Source of the DNA: Streptomyces cupreus | Lineage (GTDB): Bacteria > Actinomycetota > Actinomycetes > Streptomycetales > Streptomycetaceae | DNA length: 46,331 nt | Direction: 5' to 3' | NCBI RefSeq assembly: GCF_014257025.1 | Contig: NZ_JACMSF010000064.1 | Coordinates: 1-46,331, forward strand | In this document: positions 1 through 9,200 of the stretch, one piece after another | Layout: the number at the start of each line of letters is the position of its first letter | Position numbering within the stretch: position 1 is the first letter of the stretch | Translations under genes and position numbers: made by a program | The notes under the pieces: model-generated | Database searches by the model: none | Told to the model about the DNA's origin: nothing | The model's input: only the letters and a program-made list of their open reading frames with translations

Positions 1-73
1 GACCCGCATCCTCGGAAACGGCCCATGAGACAGTCGGGCAAGGCTCACCGATCGTCACCGAGGAGAAGGATGC

Positions 74-550
74 ATGAGAGCGTTGCCCGCCGTCACCGGC
101 CGTGATGAGTTCGATGCCCTGGTCGTCAGAACCGACTACCTCGACGACCGGGCGTGGCAGGACGTGGCGGCGGCGCTGACGGAGCCCTGGGGAGACAGAC
201 AGTACGAGGCAGACGTCCACTTCATCGACGATCCGGCCTGGTCAGGGGCGACCGTTGACGAGGTGCTGACGGCAGTCCGCGGCGACGACAGTCTGGCCGT
301 CGTCTTTCTTGCCGACCGTACAACCATGCAGGCCAAGAGCCACCCGCTGCTGGCGGTCACCACGCTGACACGGGAGGAATGCGTGGACGAAGAGGACTAC
401 GAACAACTGACCGAGTTCGGTCGTGATTTCCGCGTCATCCCCGCAAGACTCCACGAGGTCCACGCGAACCTGAGCATCGGGAACCTGGGCTTCGAGGAGT
501 TTGCGGCATGGGCTCACGATGATCTCGAGGGGATCTTCCGGTCCTTCTGA
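74..550 (+). CDS. DUF6924-like hypothetical protein
   Basis: This gene encodes 158 residues. The ATG at 74 follows a strong ribosome site (AGGAGAAGGA, 61-70). It resembles the DUF6924 family common in actinomycetes: an N-terminal LVVRTDYLDD motif, a central FIDDPAWSGATVDEVL segment, a hydrophobic strand AVVFLADR, and a C-terminal LSIGNLGFEEFA ending in a short acidic tail with FRSF. There is no signal peptide or membrane segment, so it is probably cytoplasmic. No catalytic motif is visible and the function of the family is unknown. Proteins of this kind often sit near immunity-type genes, but that is only context. The gene ends eight bases before a perfect hairpin, so it is probably a single-gene transcript or the last gene of an operon entering from the left. 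Confidence 0.8.
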   Translation: MRALPAVTGRDEFDALVVRTDYLDDRAWQDVAAALTEPWGDRQYEADVHFIDDPAWSGATVDEVLTAVRGDDSLAVVFLADRTTMQAKSHPLLAVTTLTREECVDEEDYEQLTEFGRDFRVIPARLHEVHANLSIGNLGFEEFAAWAHDDLEGIFRSF

Positions 551-557
551 ACGGGTT

Positions 558-607
558 CACGGAACTGCGGACAGAGCCGTCTTCCGGGCTCTGTCCGCAG
601 TTCCGTG
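558..607. terminator. Perfect 21-bp hairpin, probable bidirectional terminator
   Basis: The arms 558-578 and 587-607 are perfectly complementary over 21 bp with an 8-nt loop (579-586). The hairpin lies directly between the DUF6924-like gene on the plus strand and the end of the frameshifted gene on the minus strand. There is no T-tract, which is usual for Streptomyces terminators. Confidence 0.85.
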
Positions 608-647
608 ATGAGCGCGATCATGGTGGGAGTCCCAAACGCCCCAGGGG

Positions 648-1147
648 TCAGCGTCTGATCTTGGGGCGGCCGCTCTCCAACGCGTTCCGTGCCGCCTCCA
701 TGAAGGCGTAGCGATATTCGCGCTTGGCGGGACTCTGTTCGGGCGAAGCGGTGTTGCGCATGTGGGTGTGTAGCACCGTGGTGTAGTCATGGGCGGCCTG
801 GGCGGGTAGCGGGCGGCCAGCCAGCGCGCGACACCGGCCAGCGCGGGCAGCGCCATCCCGGTGCAGGCCAGGGTCCAGGTGGCACCCTCCTCGCGCGAAA
901 GCCGTACCAAGTGCGCCCAGACCGCATCGCGCGTACGGGGCGGGCACTGGCGGCGCAGCATCCGGTCCCGCAACTTGTCCAGAGGGATCGTGCGGTTGGG
1001 CAGGCCAGGAAACGGACGGCCGTCCAGGGACAGCGGCTCCGGCCCGCTCACCAGCCAGGCGAAGCTCTGTCGGGCGGTGTCCAACGGCAGCGACTGATGC
1101 GCGCCCCGATCCCAGTGCGGGTCGTCGCCTCGCTGTGCGTGAGCCAT
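648..1147 (-). pseudogene. Frameshifted conserved Streptomyces hypothetical gene
   Basis: The reading begins at the ATG at 1147 behind a GGGAG site (MAHAQRGDD...). It runs through a conserved actinomycete pattern: LPLDTARQSFAWLVSG, PLSLDGRPFPGLPNRTIPLD, CPPRTRDAVWAHLVRLSR and ACTGMALPALAGVARWLAARYP. At about 800-815 the sensible reading jumps to another frame (AQAAHDYTTVLHTHMRN) and ends at 648. The two halves together look like one protein of about 165 residues, so the gene is probably broken by a one-base indel, although a sequencing error is possible. I recognise the N-terminal half as a widespread Streptomyces family with no assigned function. A longer N-terminal extension upstream of 1147 is open but is poorer in coding character. 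Confidence 0.6.
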
Positions 1148-1948
1148 GTCAGGCGTCTCCCTTCGCGATCGGAAGAATCGGCGCCTTGAGGTAGCCACAC
1201 GGCCGACAAGAAAAGAGCAAGACAAGAAAAAGGGTGCGGTGCGGCACGCTGTCCGAGTTGCTGTGCAGCACTTAATTGATGCCGATGACGACGCTGCTGT
1301 CTGAGTCAGTGTGAGTGGTCATCTTGTACGGCTTTAGTCGTCTCTTAGTAGCCTGCAGTAGGCGCTGACCTGCACTTTATGTGATCTAGGAGTCTTGCCT
1401 CTCAGGTGGTCGGAACAGGTGGGCACAGGACTTCCCGTCCTGCGTCCCTTTGGTTGATGGAGAGTGGATGTCAGGGGTCGGTGTTCTCGGGCGGGCGCTG
1501 AAAGGAATTGAAGAACTTGGCGGCGCCGTGTCCAAAACAGCCCCGAGAGCCGGACTTTTGCGGTGAGAGCGCACCGCATTGAGGGTGGGCATGAAGCCAC
1601 ACCAGCGTCTGGATCAGGCTCCGGAGGGCACGCGCCCTCCCAGCGCGCTGATGGCCATCGCCCTCATGCCAGCCTCTGGCGGACTGGCTTCATCTGGCCG
1701 GTCGCCCAGCTGCGCTGCCTCACGGAGGCCAGGGGAGCGGAGCGCTCGCGCAGCCTTGCGATGGCCCGCTCACCGGACTCATCGAAGTGGCGGAGTCGGT
1801 GGGCCGACTCGACCGGACTACCGAAGGCCGGCCGGCCGACCCTGTCACCCAGGCACACGCCCCTGAAGACGAGCGACAGGCTGCCCCAAAGTCCGTACAC
1901 CGACCCGCTGCGGAAGCCAGTCACCTCCGCTGGGAACTGATCGCTTAG
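1148..1948. other. No supportable gene; probable degraded mobile DNA
   Basis: I find no open reading frame here with convincing protein-like composition. Several short overlapping frames exist on both strands, but they are mutual shadows in GC-rich DNA. The stretch lies between a broken gene and a Tn3 transposase tail, so it is most likely decayed transposon sequence. Confidence 0.5.
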
Positions 1949-2469
1949 CAGTACGACCAAATGATCAGGCATGCGACCGCGATCCGTACGCGGACCGCGT
2001 CGACCCAGGCGATCCTTCGCCGCTTCACCCGAAACGCCTCCCGCCCCACCGACGCGGCGATGCTGGAGGTCGGCCGCGCCCCAAAGAGCAGCTTTGTGGC
2101 CCGCTACCTGCGGCTGCGCGACCTCCAGCGGGAGATCGATGAGGGCCTGAACGCGATGGAGTCTTCCAACGGCGCCAACTCCGTGATCGCGTACGGCAAG
2201 GGCGGGGAGATCGCCCCGAACCGGCGCGACGAGCAGGAGATGTTCGTCCTGTGCCTGCGGATCCTCCAGTCCGCCCTGGTGTACGTGAACACCCTGATGC
2301 CCAAGGCGTCCTGGGCGAACCGCAGTGGGCCGACCTCCTCACACCCGCCGACCACCGCGGCCTGACCCCACTGTTCTGGTCCCATGTCCGCAATTAAGGG
2401 GAGGCCAACCTCGACATGGGCGCTCGCCTGAACCTCACTGCGACCACCGTCCTCGGACAGCACAGCTAG
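1949..2469 (+). pseudogene. Tn3-family transposase, C-terminal remnant
   Basis: The translated fragment carries the C-terminal signature of Tn3-family TnpA: TASTQAILRRFTRNA, a GRA..SSFVARYLRLRDLQREI segment, then NGANSVIAYGKGGEIAPNRRDEQEM and LQSALVYVNTLM. Intact enzymes are close to 1000 residues, and only about the last 170 remain. A frameshift at about 2305 moves the reading to GEPQWADLLTPADHRGLTPLFWSHV. An in-frame TAA at 2395-2397 then interrupts it before NLDMGARL, and the reading ends at 2469. The element is dead. I could not see the 38-bp Tn3 terminal repeat, so its right end is either degraded or missing. Confidence 0.88.
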
Positions 2470-2658
2470 TGGCTCGTCTCGTGACCTTGGGCCAGGTAAT
2501 CGAGGTGTGGTCGGCGGGAGGTTTTGCCAAATGGTCGACCAATGAGCTTCTTCGAGCTGGCCACCGATCAGGTGATGGTCCGCGAAGCGCAACGAGCGAG
2601 GTCCCCGAGCTGTTGATCGAGATGTCTGACGTCTCGACCACGCTGCTCGGGGGCCTCG
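2470..2658. other. Junction between two transposon remnants
   Basis: This short stretch lies between the stop of the Tn3 transposase remnant and the IS5-type remnant. I found no gene or clear inverted repeat in it. Confidence 0.4.
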
Positions 2659-3345
2659 TTGGTCATCTATCCTGCCGCACTCGACCTGCAAGCTCCGCCC
2701 GTCTCAACGCGCGATGGTGGCACTGGTTTACCTGCGCGAACACACCACCCTGGCGAAGATCGCTGCCGGGTTCGGGATCAGCGAATCCACCGCCCACGCC
2801 TACACCAGCGCAGTCATCCGTCGGCTCGCCGAACGCGCGCCAGGTCTGCTGAAGGTCCCGCGCCAGGCCGATGCGGACTTCGTCCTGCTGGACGGCACCC
2901 TCGCCGAGTGCGACCGGGTCGGAGACGGACGGGCCGACTATTCCCACAAGCACCGCGGGCGCGGGGTGAACGTGCAGGTGGTCACCGATCCGGACGGCCG
3001 GCTGCTGTGGCTCTCACCCGCGCTGCCGGGCCGAGCTCACGACCTGACCGCGGCGCACATCCACCGGATCATCCGTATCTGCAAGCGCCTGGGCGTCCCC
3101 ATCCTGGCCGATCTCGCCTACCAGGGCGGCGGCCCCTGGGTGACCATGGGCATCAAACGCAGACTCCTGCAGGAACTCACCCTCACCGAGAAGACCTCAA
3201 ATGGGCCCTGGCCGCGGCACGAGCACCCGTCGAACGCGGTGTCGCACACCTGAAGGCCTGGCGGATCTTCCGCAGATCCCGATGCAGCCCAAACCGCATG
3301 ACGCCAATCGCCAAAGCCATCCTCACCCTTGAGCGGCAACGCTGA
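2659..3345 (+). pseudogene. IS5-family (DDE_Tnp_4-like) transposase remnant
   Basis: The reading starts with LVIYPAALDL. It then loses about 20 codons and continues in a second frame as CKLRPSQRAMVALVYLREH, a helix-turn-helix KIAAGFGISESTAHAY, and the DDE core with DFVLLDGTLAECDR, ADYSHKHRGRGVNVQVV and LPGRAHDLTAAH. At about 3195 the frame shifts again and ends as ALAAARAPVERGVAHLK, WRIFRRSRCSPNRM and a terminal LTLERQR. This is the arrangement of the actinobacterial IS5-group transposases of about 260-270 residues. The internal deletion and two frame changes mean it cannot be functional unless programmed shifting applies, which is unlikely given the missing N-terminal codons. Confidence 0.88.
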
Positions 3346-3491
3346 AGAAGCTCACTGAACTCGGTTGTCAGAGGGGGGCCTTAAGGTGCGGATCATGACG
3401 GGCCGATCAGGCGCGGATCTCTGGTCCGCGCTGCTCGTCGTGCCCTCTGCCGGGTCCACCGGCAGAGTCTTCACAGGCGGAAGGAACCCGC
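3346..3491. promoter_or_regulatory. Leader of the secreted beta-propeller gene
   Basis: This short intergenic stretch must carry the promoter of the following gene. The only clear element is the ribosome site GGCGGAAGGAA (3477-3487) before the GTG at 3492. I could not assign -35 and -10 boxes with confidence. Confidence 0.35.
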
Positions 3492-4835
3492 GTGCACATA
3501 CGCAAGTTCACCGGAAGAGCGGCGGTCTCGGCCGCCCTCGGTATCTCCCTCCTAGGCTTCGGACCCTCCGCATCCGCAGCCGACAGCAGCACCCAACTCC
3601 CCATCTCCTCACACGAGGACATCGTGGTGGACGGCGTCCACCGGCACGTCTTCATCAGCGACCCGGCCAGCGGCAGTGTCGTGGTGACTGGCTACGACGG
3701 GACGGTGGTCAAGCAGATCGACGGCGAGCCAGGCGCATCCGGCCTCGCGCTCTCGGCGGACTCCGGGACCCTCTACGTCGCGCTGCGCACCGCCGACGCG
3801 ATCTCCGCGATTGACACCGCGACGCTCCAGGAGACCGCCCGCTACTCCACCGGCGCCGGCACCGCGCCCCAGTACCCGGCCATCGCCGGCGGCAAGGTCT
3901 GGTTCGGCTACGGAGGGGAGCCCTGGGGCGGCATCGGCTACGTCGACCTCTCCGGCCCCGACCCTGTGATCCACGCCCCCAGCGGCGGCGGGCGCACCTT
4001 CGCCTCCGCACCGATCCTCGCTTCGTCCCCCGGCAACCCGGGGCTGCTGGTGGCGGGCGACGCGAGCGTAAGCCCGCCCGTGCTCGCGGTGTACGACGTG
4101 AGCACGGGCGATGAGCGGCAGACCGCGCACACCTCGATCTCAGGGGGCAGCGTGGCGGACCTCGCCGTCACACCCGACGGCAAGGACGTTGTGGTGGCCA
4201 GCGGAGCACCCTACTACCACCAGTCCTACTCGACCTCGGACCTGTCGCCGAGCAACCGGTACACCACCGGCGCCTATCCCAACGCCGTAGCCATCACACC
4301 CGACGGCAGCACGCTTGCGGCCGGCCTCTACGCCCCGTACGACCCGGACGTCTACCTGTTCCAGCCGAGCGTCGACACGCAACTCAAGAACTACGACTTC
4401 CCGTCCACGTCCACCGACACCACCACGCTCCAGGAAGCGGGCCTGGCCTGGGCACCGGACGGCAGCCGGCTCTTCGCCCTCACCAAGACCTACGGCCTGT
4501 CGACGTTGACGCTGCGCGTCCTGGACCAGAGGGTTGAGTCCACCCTCACGCTGCAGGCCCCCGAGTCCGTCCGGCAGGGCAAGAAGGTCACCGTCTCCGG
4601 GACGCTGAGCGCGTCCGCGCCGTTCCCGGCCGGCACCGAGGTCGACGTGACCCGATACGACGACGCGCACCCGGAGCAGGGCGTGTCGCTCGGCAGCCAC
4701 TCGGTGGCGGACGACGGAACCTTCAAGTTCACCGACATTGCAGACACCGCGGGCTGGGTGGGCTACGGCGTCCACTACGCGGGGGACGCAAGACACACCG
4801 AAGCCCGCGCCTTGGTCAATATCCGGGTCTCGTAG
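3492..4835 (+). CDS. Secreted beta-propeller protein with C-terminal Ig-like domain
   Basis: This gene encodes 447 residues. The GTG at 3492 follows a good ribosome site. Residues 1-29 are a Sec signal peptide (basic start, hydrophobic core, SASA cleavage motif), so the mature protein is exported. Residues 40-345 show repeated blade signatures of a YncE/SMP-30-like propeller: VVVTGYDGTVVKQI, GLALSADSGTLYVAL, DLAVTPDGKDVVV, AVAITPDGSTLAAG and GLAWAPDGSRLFAL. Residues 350-447 form a beta-rich domain with KKVTVSGTL and an acidic DDGTFKFTD loop, typical of bacterial Ig-like folds on cell-surface proteins. No catalytic residues are evident. A role in extracellular binding is an inference. The gene is monocistronic, with a strong hairpin downstream. 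Confidence 0.85.
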   Translation: MHIRKFTGRAAVSAALGISLLGFGPSASAADSSTQLPISSHEDIVVDGVHRHVFISDPASGSVVVTGYDGTVVKQIDGEPGASGLALSADSGTLYVALRTADAISAIDTATLQETARYSTGAGTAPQYPAIAGGKVWFGYGGEPWGGIGYVDLSGPDPVIHAPSGGGRTFASAPILASSPGNPGLLVAGDASVSPPVLAVYDVSTGDERQTAHTSISGGSVADLAVTPDGKDVVVASGAPYYHQSYSTSDLSPSNRYTTGAYPNAVAITPDGSTLAAGLYAPYDPDVYLFQPSVDTQLKNYDFPSTSTDTTTLQEAGLAWAPDGSRLFALTKTYGLSTLTLRVLDQRVESTLTLQAPESVRQGKKVTVSGTLSASAPFPAGTEVDVTRYDDAHPEQGVSLGSHSVADDGTFKFTDIADTAGWVGYGVHYAGDARHTEARALVNIRVS

Positions 4836-4854
4836 CGCCTTCCGCTCGCCCCTT

Positions 4855-4884
4855 CCGCCGCCCGCCCGACAGGGCGGGCGGCGG
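4855..4884 (+). terminator. Perfect 13-bp GC hairpin
   Basis: The arms 4855-4867 and 4872-4884 are perfectly complementary with a 4-nt loop. The hairpin begins 20 bases after the stop codon of the propeller gene, so it is a probable intrinsic terminator. Confidence 0.85.
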
Positions 4885-4886
4885 GT

Positions 4887-5260
4887 CTCTGGCGACTGGG
4901 AGGCCGGCCAGTACCCACACCTCCAGCGAACTGAGCATGTTCCTTAACCTCGCTGGTCACGTTCGGTGATGGTTGCGGGGCGTTTGACGGTCTTGCCGAC
5001 GTCGTAGTGGGGCGGGGGTGCCGGTTCCTGGAGAGCGTCTCGTCAAGGTGCAGCCGAACTGGGCCAGCCGCCGGGCTGTATCCGGGGGCGTTTTTGTACC
5101 CGTTCATGACCTCCGTGCGATAGACCGGGTTGGCCCACCCGCGCGTTTCCGGACGGTGCGAGATCCCCTTGGTATGCGTTCCGATCGAGGCGATAGGGTC
5201 GCTGTGGCAGAGGAGTTGGGCCGAGGGGTTGGACGGCCCGGCCGGTTGTGAGACTGGAGG
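4887..5260. other. No supportable gene
   Basis: The stretch between the propeller terminator and the next small gene has only weak frames on both strands. A minus-strand frame ending near 4950 (HYDVGKTVKRPATITERD) looks protein-like but is short and not continuous with any recognisable domain. I read it as degraded DNA. Confidence 0.4.
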
Positions 5261-5266
5261 ATGTCG

Positions 5267-5515
5267 GTGAGCCGGGCGATGCAGGTGTTTGTCGCGGTGG
5301 CTCTTGTGATGAGCGTGGCCGGGTACGCCGCGACAGAGGCTCTCAATGCCGAAACGCGGCATGCACCGGACCCGAATCCGACGGCGGACCGGGTCGAGGT
5401 TCGTCCCTCGCTGCCATGCGATTGGACACCTACTGCCGCACCTCCGACCGACCCTGTGCCGCGCACGGCTGTCGCAGTCGCATGTGATCCCTCGTACGAC
5501 GGGGCGGATGGGTAG
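5267..5515 (+). CDS. Small secreted or membrane-anchored hypothetical protein
   Basis: This gene encodes 82 residues. I chose the GTG at 5267 because GGAGG (5255-5259) lies seven bases upstream; the ATG at 5261 would touch the ribosome site. The N-terminus (MSRAMQVFVAVALVMSVAGYAATEALNAE) is a short basic stretch plus one hydrophobic helix, consistent with a signal peptide or signal anchor. The remainder is proline-, threonine- and aspartate-rich and includes two cysteines (LPCDW and VACDP). No family was recognised. The gene lies 46 bp upstream of the SUKH gene on the same strand and may be co-transcribed with it. Confidence 0.5.
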   Translation: MSRAMQVFVAVALVMSVAGYAATEALNAETRHAPDPNPTADRVEVRPSLPCDWTPTAAPPTDPVPRTAVAVACDPSYDGADG

Positions 5516-5561
5516 GACTGGGTCGCTCAACGCTTCCGAGGGGCAGAAGGGACGGCATCGC

Positions 5562-6218
5562 ATGAGTGAGCAGGTTCGAGTCGAGGCGGCGTGGCGGCGC
5601 ATTGAGGGGTGGCTTCAGAAGTACGCGCCGCAGTCTCACGGTTTGCTGCGTGCGCCCGCCACATTTGAGCAGATCGCGCAGACCGAGCGTGTCCTTGGAT
5701 GTGTCCTGCCGCCGGAGCTGAGGGCGCTCTACTTGATGCATGACGGCGTGCACGGGGCGGACCTGGACGAGTTCGGCGAGCAGCCGTTTGCCCCGGAGGG
5801 TGAGGAGGATGCGTGGCACCGCAAGGCGAACGCGGTTGACTTCATGCCCAATGGCCAGGCATGGCTCCCGCTGGAGCACGTGATCACCGCGCACGGTGGG
5901 CCGTTGTCGGCGTTGGACGGTCAGGAGACCGCTTCTTGCGTGCCGGTCACCGCGAGCGCGAAGTACACGATGCTGGAGGGCATGTACCTCGACCTGGCCA
6001 CGGGGCTGCTGGGTATCTGGGCGGATGCGCAGGAGCCGACGTCGCTACGGATCGGTCTGGCCGACTGGCTGGAAGAGGGTGCCGCTGCCCTGGCCGAAGG
6101 ACGACCCGATCGCGTCCTCGGGATGTGCCCCTACATGTCGCCCACGGGTGACGGGCTGACCTGGTTCGACCCGGATCCGATGTACGAGCAGGACGGCTGG
6201 CGTCCCGTGACGAACTGA
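5562..6218 (+). CDS. SMI1/KNR4 (SUKH) family protein, probable nuclease immunity protein
   Basis: This gene encodes 218 residues. The ATG at 5562 has a GAAGGGA site upstream. The sequence follows the SUKH pattern: an N-terminal helix (AAWRRIEGWLQKYAP), LRAPATFEQIAQTERVLGCVLPPELRALYLMHDG, then an Ile/Val-rich beta region with PNGQAWLPLEHV and a long C-terminal helix LRIGLADWLEEGAAALAEGR. The domain lacks a signal peptide, so it acts in the cytoplasm. SUKH proteins commonly neutralise polymorphic toxins, especially nucleases. This one converges on the giant NucA/NucB-type secreted nuclease, only about 77 bp away across a shared hairpin. Pairing with that toxin is inferred from position; the convergent rather than operonic order makes it less certain. 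Confidence 0.8.
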   Translation: MSEQVRVEAAWRRIEGWLQKYAPQSHGLLRAPATFEQIAQTERVLGCVLPPELRALYLMHDGVHGADLDEFGEQPFAPEGEEDAWHRKANAVDFMPNGQAWLPLEHVITAHGGPLSALDGQETASCVPVTASAKYTMLEGMYLDLATGLLGIWADAQEPTSLRIGLADWLEEGAAALAEGRPDRVLGMCPYMSPTGDGLTWFDPDPMYEQDGWRPVTN

Positions 6219-6241
6219 CCTTGCATGGTGTGCCCGACAGA

Positions 6242-6275
6242 CCGGCCCCGGACCCGTGGCGGGGTCCGGGGCCGG
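6242..6275. terminator. Perfect 14-bp hairpin shared by convergent genes
   Basis: The arms 6242-6255 and 6262-6275 are perfectly complementary with a 6-nt loop. The hairpin sits between the plus-strand SUKH gene and the minus-strand giant nuclease gene, so it can terminate both transcripts. Confidence 0.85.
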
Positions 6276-6294
6276 CCTGCGGAAGGTCAGGACA

Positions 6295-9200
6295 TCACGG
6301 GCGCTGAGCGCACACGATCACGTCAGCTGTGGCATCACAGTCCTGGAATCCGTCGATGTCCACCCAGTACGTGTCCTTGTCGAGCAGCCGGAACGTGGAC
6401 GCGAACGACCCGAACCGTGCCATCGACTGGGAGTTGACGTTGAGTGACATCGAGGACCGGCCGCAGGTTTCGTCCCAGGTCGGGGCCGCGTAGCGCTCAT
6501 CGTCGTAGAGCCGGTAGGTGCCGTCGGGCAGCTTCTTCTCATAGGTCTGCACGCACTCCCGTCCCTGAAGGGCGTCCGAGACGGGCTTGGGGTTCAGGCC
6601 TCCCTCGCTGGTGGGCATGCCGGCCGACTCGTACGTCGCGTTGAACGAGTATTCGTCGCAGGAGCGTCGGTCCTTGTTGGAACTGGAGAGCTCCGGATGG
6701 AGTGCCGTGTCATTGCGGTACACCATGCGGTTTGCCGCTGCGCCGTAGCAGATCCGGTAGCGGTTCGAGTTTTCGCTGCGGCCCGTGCCGCCCGCACCCG
6801 CCGCGTTGCGGGTCTTGTTGGGCATGTAGTGCAGCGGAGTCACGGGTGTCTGGCCGAAGTACTCGGGGGCCAGCCGGTTCTGGATCAGCCAGGTATGCGC
6901 CGCGGCCGCCGGGAACTTCTTGGAGTTCATCGAGTAGCCGGGGCTGTAGGAGGGCACGACGCAGCCGCCGGTGCCGTACACCTTGTCGCAGCGGATCTCG
7001 AACGGACCGGAGGACACCTTGTCCTGGGTGACGACCATGTTGGGGGTGTCGGTGCTGAAGGACGCCCCGACCAGCAGGGTGAGTACCTTGGACAGGTCCT
7101 TGTCCTTGAGGCCGGCGGCGTTCGTGACGCTTCCGTCCCAGGTGAAGTCGGCCGTGCCCTGGGCGATGTGCTGATCGAGACCGGACGACCACGAGGGTGT
7201 CCGCCCGGTTTCCCAGTCGAAGCCCATGCCGTTGGTGCAGCCGGTGCTGCCGCAACCGGTGATCACGTTGAACGCCATGGCCTTGGGCGAGGACGGCCAC
7301 ATTTCCTGCACGGTGGGCATCAGCGGGTACATCTGCAGGAAGGTCTTGATCGTGTCGCTCTTGGGGTCGAGCTTCACCTGCCACATGACGTCCCAGTACT
7401 GGCGGTAGACGCCCTGCGGCGTCGTGCCCTCCGCACCCCAGGTGAACAGCAGGCAGGCCTCGGTGCGGCGGATGAAGGACTTCTGGTCGATCTTCGTCGG
7501 ATCACACCAGGACGTGTCGAGGACAGGGCCCGTGTAGGAGCTGGCAGCGAAAGGCGTCGTGTCCGTCTGCGACTCCTGCTGCTTCCGGTACTCCTTGAGC
7601 GCCTTGGCCGCCTGCGGTGAGCGCTGCTTCTGGGGGGTCATGGTCAGTGTGACGTCACCGGCTTTGGTGACCCTCTTCTTCGGAGACAGGAGCGGGGGCG
7701 CGTCCACGGTCGTCTTCCCGGAACTGGTCACCGTGTTCCAGCCGTTCCACCCGAATGCCGGGTAGGGGTTGTTCCAGTCGGCAGGGTCCGCCGCGGTCGT
7801 CGCCGGCGCGTTCAGGGTGATGTCGACCTTGTGGCTCCGCGGCGCCGGGGCGGTTCCGGCGATGAAGCCGTATTCGCTGGTGGTGCCAACATTGTCCGCG
7901 CGGTCGACGGCCCGGGTGTCCACGTGGTGGGCGCCGTCGGACGTGGGCGTCGTGGTGAAGGAGGCAGAGGTGCCGGTGGTGGTCGACGTGGTGTTGACCG
8001 TGGTCCAGGTTCCGCTGCCGGGGACGCCCGCCTCGGGGTCGGGGTCTTCGCCGTCCACCCGGTACTGAAGGCGGTTGGCGTCATCGGCCGTGGTGGCCGT
8101 CCAGGTTCCCGCCTGTCCGGCCCCGCCGCCGTAGCCGCCCTCGGGGTACTGGCTGGAGGTCACCGGTGACGGTTCGCCGGGTGCCGTGGTGTCGACGACG
8201 AACTCGGTCCACGGCGACCAGTTGAGGTTGTAGTGGGTGCCGTCGTAGGCGTTGGTGCGGAACTTGTAGGTCTTGCCGTCCTGAAGCTGCCCGGCCGGCA
8301 CGACCACACTGACCGGCTTGCCCTGTTCGCCGAAGTCGGAGACGAGCAGGCCCTCGCCCAGGGGTGTGGTGATGGGGGTGTTGGTGGCGGCGTCGTAGAC
8401 CTGGAAGGTGCCGTTGACGGTGTCTCCGTCGGCGTCCGTGAAGGTGTCACGCAGAGTAGGTGTGGTGGTGTCCACCGCCCACACCCCGGCGTACGACTTG
8501 AAAGGCGTCCCGGCCTGGCGGGCACTGCCGTCCGAGGGACGGTAGTTGTAGGTCACGCTCAGCTTCGGCTGGTTGGCCGTGTTGTTACCGGAGTTGACGC
8601 GCTTCCAGGCACGGGTGTCGTCGGTGGCCGCACGCAGGCCCATGAAGCCGCGGGTCGCCTGCGCCGACGCCCAGGTCTGAACGAGGGCATCGACATCGGC
8701 GTTGATCCACCCGTCGGGCTGCGTGCCGGTGCAGCTGGGGTTGCCGCGTGTCTGGGTGGAGGAGTGGTACTGCTGGTTCCACGTGGGCTGATTCGTCCAC
8801 CTTGAGGAGGTGGATGCCGCGGTGGTGTCCCAGATGGTCCACGACTGCGCCGTACAGTCGGTGTTGCCGGAGTGGAAGTTCCACAGCGCCAGGTTCGTGT
8901 CGATGATCAGCGCGTCCTGGATCGGTGTGGTGTTCCAGTGGATGAAGGACCGGGCTACCCGCGTGGTCCCGTCGGCGTTGGTGGTGCCGGGATTGCCGAA
9001 GTCGAGCTCGGTGTCCGTGGACAGGTCCACGGTCTCACCGCGCTGCACGTAGGTGTCGAACGTCGACGCGAGTGCTGAGGTCGACGGGTCGACCGTGACC
9101 GGGTACCGCGTAGCAGGGTCGGAGAGGAACTCGGTGCTGGGCGTGACCACCAGGTCGATGCGGCCGGTGCCCTTGTTCACCACCTTCATAGCCACGCGGG

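Noticed and set aside
557..1225. 222-codon reading of the conserved gene from an upstream start
   Set aside because: The upstream 26 codons are Arg-rich and lack a ribosome site, while the tail after about 805 is out of frame. The shorter frameshifted model fits better.
1563..1972. Overlapping frames on both strands with possible starts
   Set aside because: Composition is shadow-like in all of them, and none has a ribosome site or recognisable domain. I left the stretch as unassigned.
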